This document shows, piece after piece, positions 20,213 through 37,283 of a stretch of DNA of 64,000 nucleotides (position 1 is the stretch's first letter; the number at the start of each line of letters is the position of its first letter). This DNA comes from Aquabacterium olei (GTDB lineage: Bacteria > Pseudomonadota > Gammaproteobacteria > Burkholderiales > Burkholderiaceae_C): the NCBI RefSeq assembly GCF_003100395.1, contig NZ_CP029210.1, positions 496,001 to 560,000 on the forward strand, read 5' to 3'. Made by a program: the position numbers and the translations under genes. The notes below the pieces were generated by a model. It did not search any database and was not told where the DNA came from. It saw nothing but the letters and a program-made list of their open reading frames with translations.

Positions 20213-21874
20213 ATGCCCCGTTGGCTGATCCGGCTCAATGAGCACGTACCCATCCGCTACGCCGCGCTGTGCCTGGCCGTGCTGGTTGCCGTGTGGGGCG
20301 TGTGGGCCTGGCTGGCGCACGGTTCCGCCCCGGCACTCGGGGTCGCGCTCGTCGGGGCCGCACTCACGGCGGTGGGCCTCAACGACCTGCGCCAGCCTTC
20401 GCGCGCGGTGCTGCGCAACTACCCCGTCATCGGCCATCTGCGCTACCTGCTCGAGTTCATCCGGCCCGAGATCCGCCAGTATTTCATCGAGGGGGATGGC
20501 GAAGCCGCGCCGTTCTCGCGCCAGCAGCGCTCGCTGGTCTACCAGCGCGCCAAGGGTGAGCCGGACAAGCGACCCTTCGGCACGCAGATGGACGTGGGGC
20601 AGGCGGGCTACGAGTGGATCAACCATTCGCTGGTGCCCACCACCCTCGCCAGCCACGACTTTCGCGTGGTGATCGGCGCGGGCGGCAGTTCGTGCACGCA
20701 GCCCTACAGCGCGAGCATCTTCAACATCTCGGCCATGAGTTTCGGGGCATTGAGCGCCAATGCCGTGCTGGCGCTCAATGCCGGCGCCAGGCTCGGCCGC
20801 TTCGCCCACGACACCGGCGAAGGCTCCATCAGCCGCTACCACCGCGAGCCCGGCGGCGACCTGATCTGGGAGATCGGTTCCGGCTACTTCGGCTGCCGTA
20901 CGGCCGACGGTCAGTTCGATGCCGACGCCTTTGCGCGCAATGCGCGCACGCCGCAGGTCAGGATGATCGAACTCAAGCTCAGCCAGGGCGCCAAGCCCGG
21001 CCACGGCGGGGTGCTGCCCGGCCCGAAGGTGACGCCCGAGATCGCCGAGGCGCGCGGCGTGATGGTGGGGCAGGACTGTGTTTCACCCGCGCGCCACAGC
21101 GCGTTTTCGACGCCGGTGGAGTTGGTGCGCTTCATCGAGCGGCTTCGGCAGCTGGCGGGCGGCAAGCCGGTGGGCATCAAGCTGTGCATTGGCCACCCGT
21201 GGGAGTGGTTCGCACTGGCCAAGGCCATGCACGAGACGGGGCTGTGGCCCGATTTCATCGTGGTCGATGGCGCGGAGGGGGGCACGGGCGCCGCCCCGCT
21301 CGAGTTCACCGACCACGTCGGCGCGCCGCTGCAGGAAGGGCTGCTTCTGGTCCACAACACGCTGGTGGGCCTGAACCAGCGTCACCGCGTCAAGATCGGC
21401 TGTGCGGGCAAGGTCATCAGCGCCTTCGACATCGCGCGCATGATGGCGCTCGGCGCCGACTGGTGCAACTCGGCGCGCGGCTTCATGTTTGCGCTGGGCT
21501 GCATCCAGGCCCAGAGCTGCCACACGGGGCATTGCCCCACGGGCGTCACCAGCCAGGATCCGTCCCGGCAGCGCGCACTGGCGGTGCCGGACAAGACGCA
21601 GCGGGTGTTGCGCTACCACCAGAACACGCTGCGCGCATTGAAGGAACTGGTGCAGGCTGCGGGGCTCACCCACCCCAACGAGATTTCGGCCGACCACATC
21701 GTGCGCCGGCTGTCGGGCTTCGAGGTGAGGCGGCTGTCGAACCTGCTGGTCTATCTGGCGCCGGGCGAGATTCTGGCTGCGGAGCGGGGCGAGCGCCCAT
21801 GGCGGCACGCCGCATTCGAGCAGTACTGGCACCGGGCCAGCCCGCACGCGTTCTCGCCAACGACGGACGCGTGA
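20213..21874 (+). CDS. Membrane-anchored FMN-binding glutamate synthase family protein
   Basis: A 553-residue protein with one or two N-terminal membrane helices (about residues 15-55) followed by a glutamate-synthase central/FMN TIM-barrel domain. Visible barrel motifs are FNISAMSFGALSANAVLALN, HDTGEGSISRYHR, KLSQGAKPGHGG, VDGAEGGTGAAPLEFTDHVG and ALGADWCNSARGFMFALGC, the last with Cys residues that in GltS ligate an iron-sulphur cluster (CIQAQSCHTGHCPTGV). It lacks the glutaminase and GXGXG domains of true glutamate synthase. AAAGGAGG sits before the ATG at 20213, which decides the start. It is divergent from metX. Reaction unknown; ammonia-dependent or unrelated oxidoreductase activity is possible. 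Confidence 0.85.
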   Translation: MPRWLIRLNEHVPIRYAALCLAVLVAVWGVWAWLAHGSAPALGVALVGAALTAVGLNDLRQPSRAVLRNYPVIGHLRYLLEFIRPEIRQYFIEGDGEAAPFSRQQRSLVYQRAKGEPDKRPFGTQMDVGQAGYEWINHSLVPTTLASHDFRVVIGAGGSSCTQPYSASIFNISAMSFGALSANAVLALNAGARLGRFAHDTGEGSISRYHREPGGDLIWEIGSGYFGCRTADGQFDADAFARNARTPQVRMIELKLSQGAKPGHGGVLPGPKVTPEIAEARGVMVGQDCVSPARHSAFSTPVELVRFIERLRQLAGGKPVGIKLCIGHPWEWFALAKAMHETGLWPDFIVVDGAEGGTGAAPLEFTDHVGAPLQEGLLLVHNTLVGLNQRHRVKIGCAGKVISAFDIARMMALGADWCNSARGFMFALGCIQAQSCHTGHCPTGVTSQDPSRQRALAVPDKTQRVLRYHQNTLRALKELVQAAGLTHPNEISADHIVRRLSGFEVRRLSNLLVYLAPGEILAAERGERPWRHAAFEQYWHRASPHAFSPTTDA

Positions 21875-21893
21875 GCGGCGCGGGGCAGGGCGG

Positions 21894-22514
21894 TCAGGCC
21901 TGGGGCGGCGCCGTGTCGATGAAGGCGGGGCGCTGCGAGAGCTTGTCGTACAGCTTGCCGAGGTTGGGGTGGTCGGCGCGCCATTCGATCTCGGGGAAGC
22001 GGAAATCGAGGTAGCCCAGCGCACAGCCAACGGCGATGTCGGCCAGGCTGTGGTGGTTGCCTGCACACCAGGGCCGCTCGCCCAGGCCCTGGCTCATGGC
22101 GCGCACGCTCTGGCGCACCTTCAGCAGCTGCCGGTCGATCCATGCGGCGCTGCGCTGGGCGTCGGTGCGGCCGTTCCAGGTCTGCTCCATGCGCGCCAGC
22201 ACGGCGGCGTCCAGCAGGCCGTCGGCCAGCGCTTCCCATGTGCGCACCTCGACGCGCTCGCGGCCGCTCAAGGGGATCAGCTTGCCGACCGGCGACAGTG
22301 TGTCCACGTATTCGACGATCACGCGCGAGTCGAAGATGGCTTCGCCGCCTTCCATCACGAGGCACGGAACCTTGCCCAGCGGGTTGGCGTCCGCGATGGT
22401 GGTGTCCGGTGCCCACACGTCTTCCAGCACGAACTTGTAGTCGAGCTTCTTCTCGGCCAGCACGATGCGCACCTTGCGGACGAAGGGGCTGGTCAGGGAT
22501 CCGATCAGTTTCAT
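21894..22514 (-). CDS. Glutathione S-transferase family protein
   Basis: A 206-residue soluble GST. The thioredoxin-fold N-terminal half begins MKLIGSLTSPFVRKVRI, where Ser in SPFVRK is the likely glutathione-activating residue. NPLGKVPCLVMEGGEAIFDS holds the cis-Pro and the glutathione gamma-glutamyl-binding Asp-Ser. The helical C-terminal half has the N-capping motif HHSLADIAVGCAL. It resembles the YibF/Nu-like bacterial group. It converges on the FMN protein with 19 bp between stops. Substrate unknown. Confidence 0.9.
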   Translation of the reverse strand: MKLIGSLTSPFVRKVRIVLAEKKLDYKFVLEDVWAPDTTIADANPLGKVPCLVMEGGEAIFDSRVIVEYVDTLSPVGKLIPLSGRERVEVRTWEALADGLLDAAVLARMEQTWNGRTDAQRSAAWIDRQLLKVRQSVRAMSQGLGERPWCAGNHHSLADIAVGCALGYLDFRFPEIEWRADHPNLGKLYDKLSQRPAFIDTAPPQA

Positions 22515-22677
22515 TCTGTGTCGTCGTGTGTGTTTGATCTGATTCTAGCGAAGCGGACACGGCGGCCACAGGAGTAGGTTCTTTGGAGGGAGGGCACCCG
22601 ATGTGGGGGTGTCCAGCCCCCGCAACGCGGTTCTGCCGGTTACATTTTGTGCTTCATCGAACCCCGCCTTCCGTCCC

Positions 22678-25451
<2,774 letters not shown>

Positions 25452-25469
25452 CCTGAGGCAGGCGTCGAC

Positions 25470-26309
25470 ATGATCTTCACCGAACAGCTGCTGCGCGTGC
25501 AGCAACAGCACCAGTCGCTGCTGTGCGTGGGCCTGGACCCGGAGCCGTCGAAGTTTCCCGGTGCATGGAAGGGCCAGCCCGACCGCATCTACGACTTCTG
25601 CGCGGCCATCGTGGACGCCACCAAGGACCTGGTCTGCGCCTTCAAGCCGCAGATCGCGTACTTTGCGGCCCACCGCGCCGAAGACCAGCTCGAGCGCCTG
25701 ATGGCCCACATGCGCCGCGTGGCGCCGAGCGTGCCCGTCATCCTCGATGCCAAGCGCGGTGACATCGGCTCGACCGCCGAGCAGTACGCGCACGAGGCTT
25801 TCTCGCGCTACCAGGCCGACGCCGTGACGCTGTCGCCCTTCATGGGCTTCGACACGATGGAGCCCTTCCTGAAGCACCCGGGCAAGGGCGTGATCCTGCT
25901 GTGCCGCACCTCCAACCCGGGCGGCTCGGACCTGCAGAACCTGCGTCTGGCCGACATCGAAGGCCAGCCCCGCGTGTACGAGCACATTGCGAAGCAGGCG
26001 CAGGGCCCGTGGAACACCAACGGCCAGATCGGCCTGGTGGTGGGCGCCACCTTCCCGGAAGAGATTGCTCGCGTGCGTGAACTGGCGCCGACCGTGCCGC
26101 TGCTGATTCCCGGCGTGGGTGCGCAGGGCGGTGATGCGGCGGCCACCGTCAAGGCCGGCCTGAAGACCGATGCGAGCGGCGCCGTCACCGGCACCATCAT
26201 CGTCAACAGCTCGCGCGCGGTGCTGTACGCCAGCAGCGGCGACGACTTTGCCAGCGCCGCCCGGCGTGTGGCGATGCAGACGCGCGACACGCTGAACGCC
26301 GCGCGCTGA
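25470..26309 (+). CDS. pyrF: Orotidine 5'-phosphate decarboxylase, type 2
   Basis: Decarboxylates OMP to UMP, the last step of de novo pyrimidine synthesis. The 279-residue protein has [13 protein letters not shown] at the start and the catalytic Asp-Lys-Asp cluster in [16 protein letters not shown]. Its length and the [12 protein letters not shown] motif place it in the long type 2 subfamily found in Burkholderiales and actinobacteria rather than the E. coli type. The ATG at 25470 follows a GAGGCAG-type site. It lies directly after purB on the same strand. Confidence 0.96.
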   Translation: MIFTEQLLRVQQQHQSLLCVGLDPEPSKFPGAWKGQPDRIYDFCAAIVDATKDLVCAFKPQIAYFAAHRAEDQLERLMAHMRRVAPSVPVILDAKRGDIGSTAEQYAHEAFSRYQADAVTLSPFMGFDTMEPFLKHPGKGVILLCRTSNPGGSDLQNLRLADIEGQPRVYEHIAKQAQGPWNTNGQIGLVVGATFPEEIARVRELAPTVPLLIPGVGAQGGDAAATVKAGLKTDASGAVTGTIIVNSSRAVLYASSGDDFASAARRVAMQTRDTLNAAR

Positions 26310-26411
26310 AGCCATCCGGACACCGGCGGGGGCTTGCTGGCCCGGCGGGTGCGGATGGGTGCATGATCGGGTCTTCTTCGTGTGAAGACCCCTTTGCATC
26401 CTGTTCGCACC

Positions 26412-27296
26412 ATGCACCTGTGTACCTTTGAACAAGATGGCCAGGCCCGTGTCGGCCTGGTCCGCGGCAGCGACCTCATCGACCTGAGCGCGGCCGTGGG
26501 CGATGCCTTGTCGACCCACCAGCCGATGATCGACCTGATCACCCGCTGGGCCGACCTGAAGGACCGCGTGGCCGCGCTGGCCGACGCCCCTGCCGATGCC
26601 GCCGTTGATGCGGTGCACCTGCTGGCGCCCGTGCCGCGGCCCGGCAAAGCCCTGGCCATCGGGCTGAACTACCTCGAGCACGTCCAGGAAAACATCATCG
26701 GCGAGAGCCGCACGGTGCCGGCGCACCAGGTGTGGTTTCCCAAGCTGCCGTCGGCCGTCAACGGCCCGTTCGATCCCATCGTGCTGCCCCGCGTCTCGCA
26801 GATGACGGACTACGAAGGCGAGCTGGTGGCGATCATCGGGCAGCGCTGCCGGCATGTGCCGCGCGAACGCGCGCACGAGGTGGTGTTCGGCTACTGCGTG
26901 GGCAACGACGTGTCCGTGCGCGACTACCAGAAGCGCACCACGCAGTGGACGCTGGGCAAGTCCTTCGACACGCACGCGCCCTTCGGGCCGTGGATCACGA
27001 CCGCCGACGAGGTGGGCGACCCGCATCAGCTGGCGCTGAGTTGCTGGGTCAATGGCGAGCGCCGCCAGCACAGCCACACCAGCCTGATGATCCACGACAT
27101 CTGGGCGCAGATCGCGCAACTTACCGAGGTGATGACGCTGGAGCCCGGCGATGTGATTTTCACGGGCACCTGCAGCGGCGTGGGCGCAGCCTTCGATCCG
27201 CCGAAGTTCCTGAAGGACGGGGACACCGTGCGGGTCGAGATCGAGCGCCTGGGGGCCATCGTGGCCCGCTGCGTGGCCGAAGCCCCGGCTGACTGA
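26412..27296 (+). CDS. Fumarylacetoacetate hydrolase (FAH) family protein
   Basis: A 294-residue metal-dependent C-C hydrolase/isomerase/decarboxylase fold. The metal ligands lie in TDYEGELVAIIG (two Glu) and VGNDVSVRDYQKR (Asp), and the C-terminal signature is GDVIFTGTCSGVGAAFDPP followed by LKDGDTVRVEIERLG. N-terminal FEQDGQARVGLVRGSDLIDL is the small accessory domain. Family members act on fumarylpyruvate, 2-hydroxyhepta-dienedioate, oxaloacetate or acylpyruvates; context here (pyrF before, TetR convergent after) does not pick one. I prefer the ATG at 26412 to a GTG at 26382. Confidence 0.9.
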   Translation: MHLCTFEQDGQARVGLVRGSDLIDLSAAVGDALSTHQPMIDLITRWADLKDRVAALADAPADAAVDAVHLLAPVPRPGKALAIGLNYLEHVQENIIGESRTVPAHQVWFPKLPSAVNGPFDPIVLPRVSQMTDYEGELVAIIGQRCRHVPRERAHEVVFGYCVGNDVSVRDYQKRTTQWTLGKSFDTHAPFGPWITTADEVGDPHQLALSCWVNGERRQHSHTSLMIHDIWAQIAQLTEVMTLEPGDVIFTGTCSGVGAAFDPPKFLKDGDTVRVEIERLGAIVARCVAEAPAD

Positions 27297-27308
27297 CCGG
27301 GGCCGCGC

Positions 27309-28004
27309 TCAGCGCAGGCCGTGCGCCGAGCGTGCGTGCGGCTCGAGCGCGTCGAGCACGGCCTTCACGAAGGCTTCCACCTCGGGGGCCAGGTCGAGCA
27401 GGCGGTCGCCACGGCCTTGTTCGATCGCTTCCAGGATCAGTTCGTTGACGCCACCGACCACCGCCATGGCGAGGTTGTGCGACAGCGGCAGGCGCCCCGG
27501 CTCGTGCTGGCGCGAGAGCTCGACCTGACGGATCAGGAAGTTCACGAAGCGCTGCAGGATCGCGCGGCGCACGGCCAGGCCCGGGGTACCCAGGTTGAGC
27601 AGTTCCACGCACAGCGTGCGGATCAGCGCGGGCTGCTTCTGGATGTTGCCGAGGTAGGCCTCGATCACCCAGTTGAGCTGCGCCATCCAGTCCTTGTCCG
27701 GGTCGAATCCTTCGGACATCACGGCCAGCGTGCGCTCGCTCAGCAACTCGCACAAGGCCAGGAGGCACTCGTCCTTGCTGGCGAACTGTTCGTAGAAGGT
27801 CCGCTTCGACACCCGTGCTTCGGCCACGACGTCGGCGATCGTGATCTCGCCGTAGGGCTTGTGGACGAGGGTGGTGCCCATGGCCGTCATCAGGCGGCTG
27901 CGATGGTCGGGCGTGGGGGGCGTCGCCGTCGTGGTGCCGAGGGACTCGGGATCGGCCGAGGTGGGCATCGACATCAGCGGGGCATGAAAAAGGGTCTGAG
28001 ACAT
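27309..28004 (-). CDS. TetR/AcrR-family transcriptional regulator
   Basis: A 231-residue repressor-type protein. The N-terminal helix-turn-helix reads GEITIADVVAEARVSKRTFYEQFASKDECL at about residues 51-80 (hallmark VSKRTFYEQFASKDE), preceded by a 38-residue Thr/Pro-rich extension that may mean the true start is downstream, for example at residue 39 (MTAMGTT). The rest is the helical ligand-binding and dimer domain. It is divergent from the exported hydrolase gene (132 bp between starts) and convergent with the FAH gene, so the hydrolase is its likeliest local target. I found no clear palindrome in that intergenic region. Confidence 0.9.
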   Translation of the reverse strand: MSQTLFHAPLMSMPTSADPESLGTTTATPPTPDHRSRLMTAMGTTLVHKPYGEITIADVVAEARVSKRTFYEQFASKDECLLALCELLSERTLAVMSEGFDPDKDWMAQLNWVIEAYLGNIQKQPALIRTLCVELLNLGTPGLAVRRAILQRFVNFLIRQVELSRQHEPGRLPLSHNLAMAVVGGVNELILEAIEQGRGDRLLDLAPEVEAFVKAVLDALEPHARSAHGLR

Positions 28005-28136
28005 GGCGTGGCAGGAGATGAGCCCACCCAGCAGGATCGACTGTCAGGGCTGGGGCGAAACAGCGAAAGCACGCACGGAGCCCTGGGTACGATCTGGCAC
28101 CGTTGTCCCGCTGTCTGTTCAAAGACGCTTTTTATC

Positions 28137-29120
28137 ATGCGCATGGCCCTTTTTCCCAGGTCTCTCTCCGCCTTTGCATGCATGGCGGCCGCCTTCCTGA
28201 TTCCCGGTGCAGCCCGCGCCGCGGCACCTGGGGCCGTCGTCGAGTCGCTCAGCCTGCGCTGTGGCACGACCACGTGCGACGCCGAGATCCAGCGCCCGGC
28301 AGGGGTGTCGCGCCCGCCGGTGATCATCATGGCGCACGGCTTCGGTGCCCTGCGCGACTGGGGTCTCAGCCCGTTTGCCGATCGGTTCGTGCAGGCCGGC
28401 TTTGCCGTCGTCCGCTTCGACTACCGGGGCTTCGGGCGCAGCGGCGGGCAGCCGCGTCGGGTGGTTGACGGGCCGGCCCACGTCGACGACTGGGTGTCCG
28501 TGATCGACGCCGTGGCGGCCCGCCAGGACGTGGATGGCGCGCGCCTGGGAATCTGGGGCTCGTCCTACAGCGGCGGCCAGGTGCTGGTGGCGGCATCGCG
28601 CCGGCCGCAGGTCGTCAAGGCGGTCAGCTCGCAGGTTCCGTTCGTGCACGGCCTGTCCAGCGCCTTGCGCTATCCGCTCAGACACCAGCCCGCGGCGATG
28701 TGGATGGCGATCCGCGATGCGCTGCGTGGCGACGGAGAGGCGCCGGTCTACATGCCGATCATTTCGGCAGACGGGGGCACGGCGGCCCTGATCTGCGATG
28801 AGTGCGTCGCGGGCTACAGCAGGCTGGTGCCCAAGGGACAGGAGGGCGAGAACAAGGTGGCCGCGCGCTTCCTCTTCAGCCTGCCCTTCTTCTATCCGAT
28901 CGACAGTGCGCCCCAGGTGCAGGCGCCCACGCTCGTGATCGCCGCAGCACAAGACGGGCTCATTCCCGTGCAGAAGGTGCGTGACACAGCCAAGGCCCTG
29001 CCGCGCGGTGAATACGTCGAACTGGCCGGCGCGCACCATTTTTCGCCGTACAGCGGGCCGGTCTTCGAGCAGGTCGTGGCACGCCAGACCGCGTTCTTCC
29101 GCCAGCATCTGGCGCGCTGA
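28137..29120 (+). CDS. Exported alpha/beta hydrolase
   Basis: A 327-residue hydrolase with a signal peptide (MRMALFPRSLSAFACMAAAF, cleavage near ARA-AAP). The oxyanion HG is in IIMAHGFGALRDWG, the nucleophile Ser in WGSSYSGGQVLVA, the acid in AAAQDGLIPVQK and the catalytic His in LAGAHHFSPYSG. DYRGFGRSGGQPRR suits the X-Pro dipeptidyl/peptidase-like and acyl hydrolase group that includes YcjY. Four cysteines (LRCGTTTC, ICDEC) suggest disulphides consistent with periplasmic location. Likely regulated by the divergent TetR protein. Substrate unknown. Confidence 0.85.
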   Translation: MRMALFPRSLSAFACMAAAFLIPGAARAAAPGAVVESLSLRCGTTTCDAEIQRPAGVSRPPVIIMAHGFGALRDWGLSPFADRFVQAGFAVVRFDYRGFGRSGGQPRRVVDGPAHVDDWVSVIDAVAARQDVDGARLGIWGSSYSGGQVLVAASRRPQVVKAVSSQVPFVHGLSSALRYPLRHQPAAMWMAIRDALRGDGEAPVYMPIISADGGTAALICDECVAGYSRLVPKGQEGENKVAARFLFSLPFFYPIDSAPQVQAPTLVIAAAQDGLIPVQKVRDTAKALPRGEYVELAGAHHFSPYSGPVFEQVVARQTAFFRQHLAR

Positions 29121-29287
29121 ACGTCGCGGGGGGCATACCCCTGTCCGGCGCTCGGGTGAGTTCGACGCTGGCACGGTCGGGCACGCGCGACGTATGATGA
29201 CCGGTTGCCCTTTCGGTGGCCGGGCTCGTGTCTTTTGAAGGCGCGACGCGGCCGCAGGCGGGCCTTCTTCTTGCTGCTGACTGCCCG

Positions 29288-32251
<2,964 letters not shown>

Positions 32252-32264
32252 CCCGGATCGAGGG

Positions 32265-32296
32265 GCGGGCTTGCGAAAGCGCAGGTGAAAGCCCGC
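32265..32296. other. Hairpin after uvrA
   Basis: GCGGGCTT pairs perfectly with AAGCCCGC across a 16-nt loop, 14 bp after the uvrA stop. No T-run follows on the plus strand. A second imperfect hairpin (GGCGAC-g-ACCA with TGGTCGCC) lies at 32330-32353, just before the next gene. Confidence 0.4.
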
Positions 32297-32386
32297 AGAC
32301 AAGTTCGTGTCCGGTTTCCTAGGATGCGGGGCGACGACCAGTTCAGTGGTCGCCGTTCTTCACGCAAGTCATTCAGAGAGGAAACC

Positions 32387-33856
32387 ATGCTTGTCTTTCA
32401 CAAGGTCACGCGCCCCACGGCGCTCGCCCTGGCCGTCATGCTCGGCGTGTCGGCCGCGCACGCCGAGGTGCGGCGGCTCAGTCAGTCCGGGTTTGCCGAA
32501 ACCGTGATCCGGGCGCCCTCCGAGGACGGGACGACCTGGGTCACGGTCGGCGAGCGCCGCGTCGCATGGGACGGCGGGCTCGAGCAGAACATGGGGCTAC
32601 TGGCTCGGGTGCTGACGCCCAACACGGACAGCGACACCAGCGTCGGAACCGCGGTGAGTCCGTCCGAGGTCCGGATGTCGCTCGGGCACGGGTCCCGCCG
32701 CATCGTGAGTTCATCCGAATCGGTGGTGGCGCGTCTGGACGCGCGGCTGGCGTTCGAGCTGACCGAGGCCCGCACCGCCGTGCCACGTGTCGACGGGTTG
32801 GTGACGTCCTCGGTCTTTCCCAACGGCGACGAGCCGCTGGTGTCCCTGGATCTGTATCGCGTGACGGACGCGGGCGCCTCGCCCATCGCCCTGCGGAGTG
32901 GGCAGGCCACCGTGCTGTCCGCCGGGCGGTATGAGATCCGCGGCACCTCGTCCCTGCAGGTCAGTGCGTCCCTGCTCCGTCGATCCGGCAGCGGCTCGAT
33001 GGGCAGTGTGCTCGGGCTGACGCTGTCCGAGGTGGCGACCACGCTGCGTGGGCCCGATCCGGTGGCCGACATCGGCGGCAAGCCCGGCCCCTTCGCCGTG
33101 ACGTCCATGGTCATCCCTCAGCCCGCGGGTTACCGCGCCGGCACCGTGTATGCACCGACCGGCACCACCGAAGGGCCGTTTGCCGTGGCGGTGTTCGTGC
33201 CGGGCCCACTCGGAGGGCAGAAGCAGCACGCGTGGTTGGCCCAGCACCTCGCGTCCCACGGCTTTGTCAGCGTCGTCATCGACACGCAATCGCTGTTCGA
33301 CAACAGCCAGGCGCGCAACCTGCAAGCGGCGAATGCCATGCAGCAGGTCATCGCCTGGTCGGCCCAGGCAGGCACGCCGCTGGCCGGCCGCATCGATCCG
33401 GCACGGCAGATCGTGCTCGGGCAGGGTGCGGGCCAGCCGCTGCCCTTCATCGCAGCGGGCAGCGCGGTTCAGGCCGCCGTGGCGCTTGCGCCGCAGGTCG
33501 CCTCGAAGGACCGCGTGCCCGGGCCGGTCAAGGCGCCCACGCTGGTGGTGGGGTGCCAGGCCGACATCGTGCAACCGGTGGCCACCCACGCCCGCCCGCT
33601 GTACATCGATTGGCTGCGCACCGACCTCGAGCCACGCAACCCCAAGGCGTTCCTGATGGTCACCGGGGGGGCGACCGGATCGTGCACCACGCACCTGGCC
33701 ACGACCGAGCAGAAGGCGCTGGTGGGCCACGCCGTCACCGCGTGGCTCAAGCGCATGGTCGACCTCGATGCGCGATACACCCGGCATCTCTGCGGCGACT
33801 GGGGCCTCCAGGGCCGCCCCGGGGTGGTCGAGTTCTACCCGGCCTGCGAACGCTGA
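32387..33856 (+). CDS. Exported PETase/cutinase-like pseudoenzyme with a large N-terminal domain
   Basis: A 489-residue exported protein. Residues 1-26 form a signal peptide ending AHA. Residues 27-220 are a beta-rich domain I cannot assign. Residues 221-489 resemble Ideonella PETase from RGPDP and GPFAV, through GYRAGTVYAPT, LASHGFVSVVIDTQSLFD and APTLVVGCQAD, to LKRMVDLDARYTRHLC. Both PETase disulphide pairs appear kept (Cys390-Cys433 and Cys469-Cys487), as is the acid Asp393. But the nucleophile motif GWSMG reads GQGAG (Gly347), the catalytic His position aligns with Gly431, and the substrate-binding Tyr and Trp are changed too. It therefore looks non-hydrolytic, perhaps polymer-binding. 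GAGAGGA precedes the ATG. Confidence 0.8.
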   Translation: MLVFHKVTRPTALALAVMLGVSAAHAEVRRLSQSGFAETVIRAPSEDGTTWVTVGERRVAWDGGLEQNMGLLARVLTPNTDSDTSVGTAVSPSEVRMSLGHGSRRIVSSSESVVARLDARLAFELTEARTAVPRVDGLVTSSVFPNGDEPLVSLDLYRVTDAGASPIALRSGQATVLSAGRYEIRGTSSLQVSASLLRRSGSGSMGSVLGLTLSEVATTLRGPDPVADIGGKPGPFAVTSMVIPQPAGYRAGTVYAPTGTTEGPFAVAVFVPGPLGGQKQHAWLAQHLASHGFVSVVIDTQSLFDNSQARNLQAANAMQQVIAWSAQAGTPLAGRIDPARQIVLGQGAGQPLPFIAAGSAVQAAVALAPQVASKDRVPGPVKAPTLVVGCQADIVQPVATHARPLYIDWLRTDLEPRNPKAFLMVTGGATGSCTTHLATTEQKALVGHAVTAWLKRMVDLDARYTRHLCGDWGLQGRPGVVEFYPACER

Positions 33857-33862
33857 GCCGGT

Positions 33863-36676
<2,814 letters not shown>

Positions 36677-36722
36677 AGCCGGCCATTTTACGAGGCGGGG
36701 ACGCGTTCCGCGGCCGCCAAGC

Positions 36723-36753
36723 AAAGAGGCCTTGACGGGTAGGTCAAGGCCTC
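36723..36753 (-). terminator. Hairpin between the DUF465 gene and metH
   Basis: GAGGCCTTGAC-N6-GTCAAGGCCTC is a perfect 11-bp stem. On the minus strand it is followed by TTTGC, a weak U-tract. It would end the DUF465 transcript or act in the metH leader, about 47 nt before the metH ATG. Confidence 0.6.
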
Positions 36754-36827
36754 CGGGCACTGTCGACCGCACCCGGTGAGGTGCGGCGCAGCGGGGGGTG
36801 TCCTGTGGACGGGCTGACCGGGTCGGG

Positions 36828-37058
36828 TCAGGCCTTCAACAGGGCGTAAAGCTCATCCTTCAGTGTCACGCGCTGCTGCTTCTTCTGTTCCAGTTCCGCC
36901 GACGAACCGTGTTCGATGCCGCTTTCCAGACGCACGATGGCCTTGTCCAGGTCTTCGTACTCCCGCTCCAGACGGGCGAAGTGGGTGTTGGTGGTCTTCA
37001 GCGCATGGATGCGTTCGCGGAGTTCGGGGAAATCCTTGATCAACGGGTGATGGTCCAT
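36828..37058 (-). CDS. YdcH/DUF465-family small coiled-coil protein
   Basis: A 76-residue, all-helical charged protein beginning [20 protein letters not shown] and ending [11 protein letters not shown], the pattern of the DUF465 (YdcH) family, which is abundant in proteobacteria and of unknown role. A heptad-like distribution suggests an antiparallel coiled coil. AAAGGAG precedes the ATG at 37058; the frame is open upstream but the extension has no family match. Divergent from recA, 225 bp apart. Confidence 0.88.
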   Translation of the reverse strand: MDHHPLIKDFPELRERIHALKTTNTHFARLEREYEDLDKAIVRLESGIEHGSSAELEQKKQQRVTLKDELYALLKA

Positions 37059-37204
37059 CTGGGCTCCTTTGTGTTGTGGTCGAGGGGGGTATCTGACTGA
37101 CTTCATCGTGCCGCCGGGCGTCGGGGCCGGCCTTGTGGCAGATCAATTCGTCTGTCTTCGCTTCGCCCCGCCCGTCAGAGGGGGCAAATAAAACCCCTGA
37201 ACCA

Positions 37205-37220
37205 CTGTACAGGCATCCAG
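37205..37220 (+). promoter_or_regulatory. LexA (SOS) box of recA
   Basis: CTGTACAGGCATCCAG fits CTG-N10-CAG and differs from CTGT-N8-ACAG at one base. It ends 7 bp before the -10 element, as in E. coli recA, so LexA would block RNA polymerase. Confidence 0.8.
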
Positions 37221-37224
37221 CTTT

Positions 37225-37233
37225 TGCCATAAT
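37225..37233 (+). promoter_or_regulatory. Extended -10 element of the recA promoter
   Basis: TGC immediately before CATAAT forms an extended -10 box. No good -35 is visible because that position is occupied by the LexA box. The recA ATG lies 50 bp downstream. Confidence 0.55.
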
Positions 37234-37283
37234 GGCGGCCAGTTCAAGCGCAACCATGCGCCGCATCCATCCGGAGACCATTC

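Noticed and set aside
29121..29287. SOS box before uvrA
   Set aside because: I searched for CTG-N10-CAG with good flanks and saw nothing convincing.
32387..33856. An active polyester hydrolase
   Set aside because: The residues at both the nucleophile and histidine positions are Gly, and the binding-site aromatics are gone, so calling it a PETase would mislead.
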